A stretch of DNA of 64,000 bases from Microbacterium sp. SORGH_AS_1204 (lineage in GTDB: Bacteria > Actinomycetota > Actinomycetes > Actinomycetales > Microbacteriaceae), in assembly GCF_030818935.1 (NCBI RefSeq), contig NZ_JAUTBD010000001.1:1798001-1862000 (forward strand), given 5' to 3'. Position 1 is the stretch's first letter. Each line of letters begins with the position of its first letter. Below, piece after piece: positions 9,486 to 17,331 of this stretch. The notes beneath the pieces were generated by a model that was not told the origin of the DNA, ran no database searches, and saw nothing but the letters and a program-made list of their open reading frames with translations. A program made the position numbers and the translations under genes.

Positions 9486-9559
9486 TCGGGGCGACAGGAT
9501 TTGAACCTGCGGCCTCCCGCTCCCAAAGCGGGCGCTCTACCAAGCTGAGCTACGCCCCG
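9486..9559 (-). tRNA. tRNA-Pro (anticodon TGG)
   Basis: The acceptor stem CGGGGCG/CGCCCCG, D arm GTAGCTCAGC, anticodon loop TTTGGGA in a CCCGC/GCGGG stem, and T arm GGTTCAAATCC are all visible on the minus strand. The gene is 74 nt and CCA is not encoded. Confidence 0.95.
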
Positions 9560-9741
9560 GGGCGGCGCGCGGCACGCGCCGACGAAACGACCGCTGAAAG
9601 TCTAGTCGATCGGCCTGAGGGCGCAGGTCTCGGCACACAGGAACGGATGCCGAACGACGCGGCTCGGGTTCGCACCACCCGCGCGCGTGTCGTAGAGTGG
9701 TTGAGTTCGAGTTCGTCATCCCCCTCAGGATGCCGAAATTC

Positions 9742-9815
9742 GGGGCTGTAGCTTAGTGGTAAAGCCTCTGTCTTCCAAACAGATGATGCGAGTTCGATTC
9801 TCGTCAGCCCCTCCA
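9742..9815 (+). tRNA. tRNA-Gly (anticodon TCC)
   Basis: Acceptor stem GGGGCTG/CAGCCCC, anticodon loop CTTCCAA in a CTGT/ACAG stem, T arm AGTTCGATTCT. The body is 71 nt (9742-9812) and CCA is encoded at 9813-9815. A plausible promoter TTCGCA-N18-TAGAGT lies at 9669-9698. Confidence 0.94.
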
Positions 9816-9956
9816 TATCTTCAGAGTCGGTCGCTGCACCCACAAGCGCCGTCGGGCGGAGTTGGCTCATCACGGACGCGGCGTTGCACCTGCCGATCGA
9901 TGCGGATGCCTCGCCGCGCGATCATGGCCGGATGGCACGCATCAGGTCTGTTCCGC

Positions 9957-10592
9957 CTAGCGGGCGACCGCGATCACCGCCAGGACGAGGAACACACCGA
10001 AGAGTGCGGTGATACCGCCCCAGATGAGGGTGGCCCGCCACTTCGAGGACGAGGCGCACCACACCGTGCCGAGTGCGAGGGCGGACAACATGGCGCAGCC
10101 CGTGACCAGCGTCCACGTTCGAGCGATCCCCTGGATGTCGTCGGCGCCCAGCATGGCGGCGGCGTAGACGACGAACACCGCGATCGAGGCGACCAGGAAC
10201 ACCGCGCCCCAGGCGAACCCGACGACCACGCCCCACGGGCGCCAGTCGTCGACGAATGGTCCTGCTTCGATTGCCTTCCGTACCTTCTCAGGCAGTTCCC
10301 GATCGGACGGGAGGAGGCTCAGCGTGCGCACCCTCTTCTCGTCCGCCCCCAGCCCGCGCACCATGCCCGCGTAGGCGGAGAGCTCGTCGCGCCGCGCTCC
10401 CTCATCGAGCCCGATGGCGTAGCGTCCCGCTTGATCGAGGTGGCCGAGCGAACGGTAGACCCGGACGATGTCGGCGCGGGTCGTCGCGTCGGCGGGGTCG
10501 TTGCGTAGCCTGACTTTCAGCGCTCCCATGGCCTCCCGGTCGAGGGGAGGACCGCCGGTCACCGTCTCCTCCGGCGCAGGTCGCGAAGCCAT
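9957..10592 (-). CDS. DUF6584-like membrane protein of unknown function
   Basis: About 211 residues. The N-terminal half is soluble and helical (LKVRLRNDPADATTRADIVRVYRSLGHLDQAGRY is split across a TPR-like helical pair), resembling actinobacterial proteins grouped as DUF6584. The C-terminal half has three predicted membrane helices (GVVVGFAWGAVFLVASIAVF; a GCAMLSALALGTVWC stretch; LIWGGITALFGVFLVLAVIA). Function is unknown. The start is set at MASRPAPE (10592); an ATG 12 codons upstream is possible. It is transcribed away from the tRNA-Gly gene. Confidence 0.6.
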   Translation of the reverse strand: MASRPAPEETVTGGPPLDREAMGALKVRLRNDPADATTRADIVRVYRSLGHLDQAGRYAIGLDEGARRDELSAYAGMVRGLGADEKRVRTLSLLPSDRELPEKVRKAIEAGPFVDDWRPWGVVVGFAWGAVFLVASIAVFVVYAAAMLGADDIQGIARTWTLVTGCAMLSALALGTVWCASSSKWRATLIWGGITALFGVFLVLAVIAVAR

Positions 10593-10655
10593 GAAGACAG
10601 TATGGCCGGGCGCCACCGACACCCGCACTGCGTCTTGGCGACACCCCCGAGAAGC

Positions 10656-11009
10656 TCACCGCGTGACGCGGAAGGACTCCGGCAGCACGACGTTGTCACC
10701 GGCACCCGCGAAGAAACCCGCCACCTGTTCCGGGCGGTACCCGGCGATGCCGCAGCCCACCTCGGTGACGAGGAAACGCAACTCGGGGTGCTCGGCGGCG
10801 AAGGCGACGAACCGCCGCGCCTGCTCCTCGAACACCGCGAGGCCCGACATCGTGTCGATCCCGTAGGACTGCCCCTGCAGCCCCTCGCCCTGGCCCCACA
10901 CGGCGCCGAAGCGGTCGTACGCGAACCGCGCCGCGCCCCCGCCGTGCGCGCCGGAGGCGTTGGATCCGAAGACGAAGATCTCGCCCGGCTGCAACGACGT
11001 GATGTGCAT
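10656..11009 (-). CDS. Macro-domain-like protein of the phage A1S_2505 type
   Basis: 117 residues, starting EIFVFGSNASGAHGGGAA and containing GQGEGLQGQSYGI and FLVTEVGCGIAGY. These blocks match the small family called A1S_2505-type phage non-structural protein, which resembles macro domains that bind ADP-ribose-like ligands. The assignment rests on recalled motifs and the ligand is an inference. No phage genes flank it; the neighbours are a membrane protein and a carbonic-anhydrase-like gene. TAGGCT is 6 nt upstream of the ATG, so it appears to be transcribed alone and leaderless. Confidence 0.65.
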   Translation of the reverse strand: MHITSLQPGEIFVFGSNASGAHGGGAARFAYDRFGAVWGQGEGLQGQSYGIDTMSGLAVFEEQARRFVAFAAEHPELRFLVTEVGCGIAGYRPEQVAGFFAGAGDNVVLPESFRVTR

Positions 11010-11015
11010 GGCGTG

Positions 11016-11021
11016 AGCCTA
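11016..11021 (-). promoter_or_regulatory. -10 box TAGGCT, leaderless macro-like gene
   Basis: Six nt before the ATG at 11009. Confidence 0.55.
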
Positions 11022-11049
11022 CGGACGCCGTCGCAGGTCGCAAGGGGGT

Positions 11050-11592
11050 TCACTCGTCGGCGACCACCGCCTCACGGTGCCGCTCACTGTGGGCCAGGTA
11101 GGTCTGCGCGTTCCGCAGGATCTTCTCCCGCTCCTCGTCGGTGAGTGCCCGCCGCACCTTGGCGGGCACGCCGGCGACGAGCGAGCCGGCCGGCACCACG
11201 GTGCCTTCGAGCACGACCGCTCCCCCGGCCACGAGGCATCCCGATCCGATCTCGGCGCCCGAGAGTACGACGCTGCCCATGCCGATCAGCGACCCGTCAC
11301 CGATGGTGCACCCGTGCACGACGGCGTTGTGACCCACCGACACGTCGGCCCCGATGCGCACCGGTCGTCCGGCGTCGACGTGCACGGAGACGTTGTCCTG
11401 GAGGTTGCTGCGCGGACCCACGTGAATGGGCGCGCTGTCGCCGCGGAGCACCGCGTTGTACCAGACGCTCGCACCCTCGCCGAGGTGCACCTCGCCCACG
11501 ATCCGGGCACCGGATGCCACGAACGCGGTCTCGGCGACGACAGGGGTCGCATCGGGGAGGGCGAGCACGGCGGCATCCGGGGCGATCGTCAT
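11050..11592 (-). CDS. Gamma-class carbonic anhydrase family protein (left-handed beta-helix)
   Basis: 180 residues built of hexapeptide repeats (IGADVSVGHNAVVHG, IGDGSLIGMGSVV). Three putative metal-ligand histidines occur in VSVHVDAG, VGHNA and VVHGC. The family (YrdA/PaaY/CaiE-like) includes trimeric zinc or iron carbonic anhydrases, but many members have no proven activity. The C-terminal helix EEREKILRNAQTYLAHSERH is typical. TAGGGT lies 6 nt before the ATG. Confidence 0.88.
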   Translation of the reverse strand: MTIAPDAAVLALPDATPVVAETAFVASGARIVGEVHLGEGASVWYNAVLRGDSAPIHVGPRSNLQDNVSVHVDAGRPVRIGADVSVGHNAVVHGCTIGDGSLIGMGSVVLSGAEIGSGCLVAGGAVVLEGTVVPAGSLVAGVPAKVRRALTDEEREKILRNAQTYLAHSERHREAVVADE

Positions 11593-11598
11593 GCGCCG

Positions 11599-11604
11599 AC
11601 CCTA
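11599..11604 (-). promoter_or_regulatory. -10 box TAGGGT, leaderless gamma-CA
   Basis: Six nt before the ATG at 11592. Confidence 0.5.
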
Positions 11605-11660
11605 CCCGGGTGCACGACATGGCCCTCGACGAAGGTGAGGATTGCCTATTCACCAGGTAT

Positions 11661-11679
11661 TTAGCCGAGCCTCATCTTG
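11661..11679 (+). promoter_or_regulatory. Degenerate DtxR/IdeR-like iron box upstream of dps
   Basis: TTAGCCGAGCCTCATCTTG matches 12 of 19 positions of the palindromic TTAGGTTAGSCTAACCTAA consensus. It sits about 70-90 bp before the dps ATG in an unusually AT-rich stretch. The match is weak. Confidence 0.25.
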
Positions 11680-11748
11680 CTTGCGGAATGCTCCCACGTG
11701 AGTAGCGTTGCATCCATCGAGACTTCGAACGTCGCCTAAGGAGCAAAA

Positions 11749-12234
11749 ATGAGCACCGTTCAGACCCCCGCCGCCACCACCGTCGACCCGACCATGGCCG
11801 CCGGCACCGCCCAGTTCCTCTCCCCCGTCGTGATCGGCCTCGAGGCCCTCGTCGTCAACGGCAAGCAGGCCCACTGGCACGTGCGCGGCTCGAACTTCAT
11901 CGGCGTGCACGAGCTGCTCGACACGGTCGTCGCTCACGCGCAGGACTGGGCCGACCTGGCCGCCGAGCGCATCGTCGCCCTGGGCCTGCCGATCGACTCG
12001 CGTCTGTCGACGGTCGCCGCCAAGGCCAAGGCCACCGAGGTGCCCGCGGGCTTCGCGCAGTCCGACGTCGTCATCCGTGCCGTGATCGCTGACATCGACG
12101 CCGTGCTCGTCGACATCGAGGCCGCGATCGAGGGCCTCGACGAGATCGACATGTCGAGCCAGGACGTCGCCATCGAGATCAAGCGCGGCCTCGACAAGGA
12201 CCGCTGGTTCCTCTTCGCGCACCTCGCCGCGTAA
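11749..12234 (+). CDS. dps: Dps, DNA-protecting iron-storage ferritin-like protein
   Basis: Forms a dodecamer that oxidises and stores iron and protects DNA during starvation or oxidative stress. The 161-residue product has the Dps signature NGKQAHWHVRGSNFIGVHELLD with inter-subunit ferroxidase ligands (His, Asp, Glu) and the C-terminal KDRWFLFAHLA helix. An exceptionally good Shine-Dalgarno (AAGGAG, 5 nt spacing) precedes the ATG, unlike the leaderless neighbours, which fits high-level expression. A 14-bp terminator follows. Confidence 0.96.
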   Translation: MSTVQTPAATTVDPTMAAGTAQFLSPVVIGLEALVVNGKQAHWHVRGSNFIGVHELLDTVVAHAQDWADLAAERIVALGLPIDSRLSTVAAKAKATEVPAGFAQSDVVIRAVIADIDAVLVDIEAAIEGLDEIDMSSQDVAIEIKRGLDKDRWFLFAHLAA

Positions 12235-12248
12235 GCGTTCTCTTCCCC

Positions 12249-12280
12249 GACGGGGGCGGTGCTTCGGCACCGCCCCCGTC
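12249..12280 (+). terminator. Terminator of dps
   Basis: The perfect 14-bp stem GACGGGGGCGGTGC/GCACCGCCCCCGTC closes a TTCG tetraloop. Confidence 0.9.
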
Positions 12281-12300
12281 GTCGTCTGTCCGCGCATCGT

Positions 12301-12367
12301 ACGCGTGAGGGGTCAAGGATTGTCGCCGAGCGGACTCCTAGGCGACAGTTTTTGACCCCTCACGCGT
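12301..12367. repeat. Long two-part inverted repeat between dps and amidohydrolase
   Basis: The outer arms ACGCGTGAGGGGTCAA (12301-12316) and TTGACCCCTCACGCGT (12352-12367) are perfectly complementary. The inner arms TGTCGCC/GGCGACA close a 13-nt loop. It lies 7 bp from the amidohydrolase stop and may terminate that gene, but it is much longer than a normal terminator and looks like an intergenic palindromic element. Confidence 0.75.
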
Positions 12368-12373
12368 GAAGAC

Positions 12374-13867
12374 TCACGCGCTGTGGGTCATGCGACCGGC
12401 GAGAAGGGTCGTGCGTACGGGCATGGCGCGGAGGGACCGTTCGTTGGCGGTCAACGGATCCGCGTCGACGATGACGAGGTCGGCCAGGGCACCGGGCGAG
12501 ATCTCGGCCGGAGCCGTCGACCCGCCGGCGGTGGATGCCGCGATCGCCGTGCCGATGTCGACCCGCTGATGCGGCTGCCAGGCGTCCCGCCCGTCGCGCG
12601 TGCGGAACACCGCCGACGCCATCGCCGCCCAGGGGTCGAAAGGTGCCACCGGGGCGTCGGACCCGAAGCGGACGTTGGCGCCGCTGTCGACCAGCGCCCG
12701 CAGCGGGTAGGGCTGCGCGGACTGCTCGGCCCAGATGGCATCGGTCATGTCGCGGTCGTCGAGCGCATGCTCGGGCTGCACGCTCGCCGCGACCCCGAGG
12801 CGGGCGAAGCGCGGGATGTCGGCGTGCGCGACCAGCTGTGCGTGCTCGATGGTGCCGACCGCGCCGGTCAGCGCGTATGCGTCGAGCGCATGCGCGTTCG
12901 CGATGTCGCCGATGGCGTGGATGGCGCACTCGAGCCCGGCTGCCGTCGCCCGCGTCATCATCTCGACGAGCTCGTCGGGCGCGACCGTCAACAGACCGTG
13001 GTTGCCGACATCTCCCGGGTAATGGTGCGCGCAGGCGGCGGTGCGCGTACCGAGCGACCCGTCGGTGATGGCTTTCAGCGGTCCGACACGGATGAGATCG
13101 TTCACCGCACCGCGCACGAGATCGCCCGTGCGCAGCCCCTCGGTGATCGCCCGGTCGAGGTCCTGCGGATAGGTGCCGTACGAGACGCGCAGCGCATCGA
13201 AGCCGCGCGCGGCCCGGCGCTGCCACGGCTCGTCGTTCCACGTCATGTCGAGATCGACCATGCCGACCACTCCGCGGGCGGCCGCCGCGCGGGCCATGCG
13301 CTCCACGGCACGATCTGCGATCTCCGGTGCGACGGCATTGAGTCGCCGCGAGATCTCGAACGCGTCCTCCTCGCGCAGCACACCGGATGCCACCGGCTCG
13401 AAGCCCTCGCGGCGGAACGCGGCGCTGTTCAGCCACACGCTGTGCACGTCGGCATTGATGAGGTACGTCGGCACGTCACCGGTCGCCGCATCCAGCGTCG
13501 CCAACGCGGTCTCGTCAGGCCAGAGGCCGTCGCGGAACCCCGTCCCGACGCGGCACCCGTCGCTCACCGGCGCCGCGCCCATGACTGCGGCGGCCTCACG
13601 GGCGGACGACACGTCGCCGAGGGGCACACGATCGGCGGCCAGTGCCCACTGGATCGCGTGCACGTGGTGGTCCCAGAGCCCCGGGAGCAGCCACCCGCCC
13701 TCGCCGTCGACGACGAGACCGGTGGGTCGCAGGTTGCCGGTCGGAGCGATGTCGACGATGCGGCCGCCGGCGAGGACGATGTCGACCGGCTCGTCGGTGG
13801 GGAGGAACTCCCTGCCCGGACCGGCGACGCGCACCGCGCGGATGAACCCCGCGTTCTCGCCGATCAC
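12374..13867 (-). CDS. Amidohydrolase family 3 (YtcJ-like) metal-dependent hydrolase
   Basis: 497-residue TIM-barrel hydrolase of unknown substrate. The family metal site is visible: DHHVH near residue 65, GSLGTRT, AIHAIGD, IEHAQL and RFGSDAPVAPFDPWAAM. Family members act on amides of cyclic or exocyclic type. GTG start; its GTGA overlaps the paiB stop by 4 nt, so the two are translationally coupled and probably act in one physiological response. There is no signal peptide, so it is cytoplasmic. Confidence 0.88.
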   Translation of the reverse strand: MIGENAGFIRAVRVAGPGREFLPTDEPVDIVLAGGRIVDIAPTGNLRPTGLVVDGEGGWLLPGLWDHHVHAIQWALAADRVPLGDVSSAREAAAVMGAAPVSDGCRVGTGFRDGLWPDETALATLDAATGDVPTYLINADVHSVWLNSAAFRREGFEPVASGVLREEDAFEISRRLNAVAPEIADRAVERMARAAAARGVVGMVDLDMTWNDEPWQRRAARGFDALRVSYGTYPQDLDRAITEGLRTGDLVRGAVNDLIRVGPLKAITDGSLGTRTAACAHHYPGDVGNHGLLTVAPDELVEMMTRATAAGLECAIHAIGDIANAHALDAYALTGAVGTIEHAQLVAHADIPRFARLGVAASVQPEHALDDRDMTDAIWAEQSAQPYPLRALVDSGANVRFGSDAPVAPFDPWAAMASAVFRTRDGRDAWQPHQRVDIGTAIAASTAGGSTAPAEISPGALADLVIVDADPLTANERSLRAMPVRTTLLAGRMTHSA

Positions 13868-14490
13868 GGGCGCACCCGGGCGTCGGCGGAGCGGCGCATC
13901 TCAGCAGCGAGCCCCACGCGCCCCTCAGCGGTGAGACCGTCGATGATCGTCTCGACCACCTCGGGCGAGCGGTTCTGGCTCAGCTTGCGCTTCGCCGTGA
14001 CGCGCGTCGGCGTCAGCCGGAAGCCGACCGTCCCCCGTTCGAGGCGCTCGACGAAGGCCGCGTCGTTCGGCAGGGTGTACAGCCCGCGGGCGTCGTCACC
14101 GTCGCCCTCGAAACGGTCGACCAGGCGGTCGAGCACCCGGAGGTTCTCGTCGGGCGTCAGCAGTTCGGGGATGCCGCTCAGGTGCGCCGACACGAAGTTC
14201 CACGTCGGCACGGCAGCGACGTCGCCGTACCACCGCGGGGTGATGTAGCCGTGCGGCCCCTGCACGATGACGAGCAGTTCGCGATCGCCCAGGCCCAGGA
14301 TGAGATCGTCGGGTTTGCCGACGTGCCCGACGAGGGTGAGGTCGTCGCGCTCGTCATCGAGCATGACGGCGTAGTGAGAGGCGACGAGTCCGTCGTCGGT
14401 CTGGCTGACGAGAGTGACCCATGGGTTGAGGTCGATGAGACGGCGGATCTCGCCGACGTCGGTCATGGCGAAGCTCGGGTTCTGACGCAC
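13864..14490 (-). CDS. PaiB-type FMN-binding negative transcriptional regulator family protein
   Basis: 208 residues of the split-barrel flavin-binding type. Family blocks are LIDLNPWVTLVSQ, VASHYAVMLD, LVGHVGKPDD, VQGPHGYITPRWY and VPTWNFVSAHLSG. PaiB was named as a repressor of sporulation and protease genes in Bacillus, but the fold suggests a flavin or pyridoxamine oxidase-like protein; its function here is unknown. GTG start with TAGGCT 6 nt upstream. It is the first gene of a two-gene operon with the amidohydrolase. Confidence 0.85.
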   Translation of the reverse strand: MRQNPSFAMTDVGEIRRLIDLNPWVTLVSQTDDGLVASHYAVMLDDERDDLTLVGHVGKPDDLILGLGDRELLVIVQGPHGYITPRWYGDVAAVPTWNFVSAHLSGIPELLTPDENLRVLDRLVDRFEGDGDDARGLYTLPNDAAFVERLERGTVGFRLTPTRVTAKRKLSQNRSPEVVETIIDGLTAEGRVGLAAEMRRSADARVRP

Positions 14491-14496
14491 CGGATC

Positions 14497-14502
14497 AGCC
14501 TA
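14497..14502 (-). promoter_or_regulatory. -10 box TAGGCT, leaderless paiB-like operon
   Basis: Six nt before the GTG at 14490. Confidence 0.55.
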
Positions 14503-14510
14503 GAACGGCT

Positions 14511-14708
14511 GTGCCGGCGGCTTCGACGGGCTCAGGCACCCCGCGCGAGGTTCCCGAGCCTGACGAGCGGACCGTGCGCCCCGCTGAGCCACCCCCGAGC
14601 GAGTCCCTGAGCCTGTCGAAGGGACCGGGCCCCGGAGTGCCGGCGGCTTCGACGGGCTCAGCCACCCCCGCGCAAGGTCCCTGAGCCTGTCGAAGGGACC
14701 GGGCCCCG
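14511..14708. repeat. Duplicated intergenic repeat with CTGAGCCTGTCGAAGGGAC core
   Basis: Block A (starts GTGCCGGCGGCTTCGACGGG) occurs at 14511-14535 and 14637-14661. Block B (starts TCCCTGAGCCTGTCGAAGGG) occurs at 14604-14634 and 14678-14708. It fills the gap between the nei and paiB-like genes. The core resembles a short intergenic repeat that I recall as widespread in high-GC bacteria. Confidence 0.75.
14676..14700 (-). terminator. Repeat-derived hairpin, likely terminator of rpiB-nei
   Basis: GGTCCCT (14676-14682) pairs with AGGGACC (14694-14700), lying 10 bp beyond the nei stop. It is part of the block B repeat. Confidence 0.45.
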
Positions 14709-14710
14709 AG

Positions 14711-15702
14711 TCACGCCTGGCAGTTCGGGCACCAGTAGAGCTTGCGCCCCGCGGCCTCTTCCATCAGTACCGTCGTGCCGCACACGCGGCACGGCAGGCC
14801 CGCGCGGTGGTAGACCCAGTGCCGGTCGTCGCGATGGGCCATGGCGCGGCGGTACGCCTCGGGGTCGAGGTCGTCCATCGTCATCATCTGTCCGGTCTCG
14901 ACGCCGATCGGCAGCAGCCGCGCCCAGTCGCGCCAGATGCCGCGCACCACTTCTTCGGGCACGTCACGGCCCGGCGTGTGCGGGTTCTGCCGCGCGCGGA
15001 ACAACAGCTCGGCGCGGTAGACGTTGCCGATGCCGCTGACCACCGCCTGATCCATCAGCAGCAGCCCGATGGCCGTGGGTTTCTTCTTCACCGTCGCGGT
15101 GAAGCGCTCTTCGCCGTCGGTGACGTCGTCGACCAAGGGGTCGGGCCCGAGCTTCGCGATCGTGGCCACGACCTCGTCGGGCGTCTGCAGCACGCACGCC
15201 GTCGGGCCGCGCAGATCGGCACACGTCTTCTCGGTGAGCAGGCGCAGGCGCACCGCCCCGACGACCGGCGGCGGCCACTCGGTCTGCTCCTCGAGCCCGG
15301 TGGTCTGCTCCGACATGCGCACGCGCGCGCGCCGCGGAGCGCCGATCGAGCTCAGGGAGTTCTCGCCGGCGGCATCCATGATCGGGCCGTCGTCGAGCAC
15401 GGTGCCGCGCTGGTTGGTCTGGCCCATCCGCCCGTTCGACGACGCGATCGTCGCATCGACCGAGACGTCGCCCGAGAAGTCCCACGCGCCGTACATGCCG
15501 AGGTGCACCCGCAACCAGACGTCGCCGTCGAAGCGCAGGAACATCTGCTTCGCCACCGCGCGCACCTCGACCGCCTCTCGCCCGTCGATGACCGCCGCGC
15601 CTTCGACGAACCGGCCCTGGGGACTGGATGCCGCGACCGTGCGGCCCACGATGTTGCGCTCGAACTGCCGCGCGATGCGGTGGACGGAATGCCCTTCGGG
15701 CA

Positions 15703-15703
<1 letters not shown>
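14711..15703 (-). CDS. nei: Fpg/Nei family DNA glycosylase/AP lyase (endonuclease VIII-like)
   Basis: Base-excision-repair enzyme removing oxidised bases. 330 residues, starting MPEGHSVHRIARQ. After Met removal, Pro1 and Glu2 are the catalytic residues, and the EGHS form is typical of Nei rather than Fpg. An H2TH region (LLMDQAVVSGIGNVYRAE) and a C-terminal zinc finger with CRVC and CPNC pairs are intact. It is longer than E. coli Nei because of an insertion at about residues 100-130. The ATG overlaps the rpiB stop by one base (TGATG). Confidence 0.92.
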
Positions 15704-16245
<542 letters not shown>

Positions 16246-16251
16246 GCGCTC

Positions 16252-16257
16252 ATCCTA
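16252..16257 (-). promoter_or_regulatory. -10 box TAGGAT, leaderless rpiB
   Basis: Six nt before the ATG at 16245. Confidence 0.55.
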
Positions 16258-16377
16258 TTGACGACCGCCGACATCACGGGCGGAATGACGATGCCGCGCG
16301 CCCACTAGGCTGCGATCGGAGCGGCGAGCCGCTCGGCGTGCGATGTGCGCGTTTGCAGACGAAGAAAGCAGAACCTC

Positions 16378-17259
16378 ATGCCGGTCGAGCAGCATGCGAG
16401 TCCTGTCATTCCGCCATTCGGTGACCTGGGCGAACTCCGCTTTTCTCTTGCGGTGCAGGAGCGCTACCGCACGTTGGCAGAGCTGCGTGCCCTCGTCAAG
16501 CGAACGGTGTCCACGTCGAGACTGTGGCTCGATGCGGGCCTCCTGGGTGCGACCGCTGTGCTGTCAGCGATCACCCTGACAACGGGTCTGCCGGCACCGA
16601 GTATCGGGGCGTTCATCCTCCTGCTCGGATACGGCGTACCGAGGCTCCTGCTCGCTCGTCAGGCCCTCAATGCCTACGCCGTCCTCGCCGATGATCCCGT
16701 GACAGTTCTGGCCCCGATCGAAAAAGAGAGGTTGCCGCTCCCGCTCCACGCCCCGGCCGATGCTCGCACACTCGGCGAGTTGGACAGAATGCTCCGACCA
16801 TCGACGTTCCTCATCTCCCTCCGCGGAGCCTCTGTCATGCTGGTGTGTTTCTGGATCGTTGCGCTGGTGAATCTCGGCTTCATCACCGTCTCACTCGCGA
16901 CGAACGGCCCGGAGATCGGCAGAGTCGCGGCGGTCCAGATGCTCGTCGCGACGCTTGTCCCACACGTCGTCGCTTCGCTCTTCGCCTGGGCCAATCAGCG
17001 ACACGTCAACGCGATCTTCGATCAAGCGCAGCGCGTACTGGCTGTCGGCCACCTTCCGGCCGGCGACCTCGACCCAGAGGGCGCTATCCGACTCCTCGCG
17101 AACGGCTCCGCGTCGATCGACCCCAAACGACTCTTGAGGACGGTGCGTCCACGGCGGAGAACATCAAACCGCCCGCCCGCCCTCCCGGTCGCTGTGTTCG
17201 GAATGGGCGTGCTGATGGAAGTCCTCACCCTCTCCTTCGCATTCGCTCCGCCGCTGTGA
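16378..17259 (+). CDS. Polytopic membrane protein of unknown function
   Basis: Not recognised. 293 residues with about five hydrophobic segments: a pair near residues 50-85 (LLGATAVLSAITLTTG, IGAFILLLGYGVPRLLL), a pair near 155-215 (SVMLVCFWIVALVNLGFITV, AVQMLVATLVPHVVASLFAW) and one at the C-terminus (VFGMGVLMEVLTLSFAFA). The loop between the pairs is cytoplasmic-like and charged. Codon use is less GC-biased at third positions than the neighbours, which may mean recent acquisition. The start at MPVEQH follows a possible promoter with TAGGCT at 16304-16309. Confidence 0.55.
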   Translation: MPVEQHASPVIPPFGDLGELRFSLAVQERYRTLAELRALVKRTVSTSRLWLDAGLLGATAVLSAITLTTGLPAPSIGAFILLLGYGVPRLLLARQALNAYAVLADDPVTVLAPIEKERLPLPLHAPADARTLGELDRMLRPSTFLISLRGASVMLVCFWIVALVNLGFITVSLATNGPEIGRVAAVQMLVATLVPHVVASLFAWANQRHVNAIFDQAQRVLAVGHLPAGDLDPEGAIRLLANGSASIDPKRLLRTVRPRRRTSNRPPALPVAVFGMGVLMEVLTLSFAFAPPL

Positions 17260-17287
17260 GGGCAGTCCACCGCCCCCGCTCGGAGAC

Positions 17288-17323
17288 GATGCCGCCCGCC
17301 CCGCGAGGGGCACGGGCGGCATC
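17288..17323. terminator. Bidirectional terminator between membrane protein gene and cpfC
   Basis: GATGCCGCCCG (17288-17298) pairs with CGGGCGGCATC (17313-17323), placed between two convergent genes. Confidence 0.75.
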
Positions 17324-17331
17324 GCAGAAGG

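Noticed and set aside
10656..11009. The macro-like gene as a sign of a prophage or defence island
   Set aside because: Flanking genes are ordinary chromosomal genes with no integrase, capsid, toxin or nuclease genes.
13864..14490. PaiB-like protein as a pyridoxamine-phosphate oxidase
   Set aside because: The split-barrel fold is shared, but the PGPHGYITPRWY and VPTWNF blocks are those of the PaiB family.
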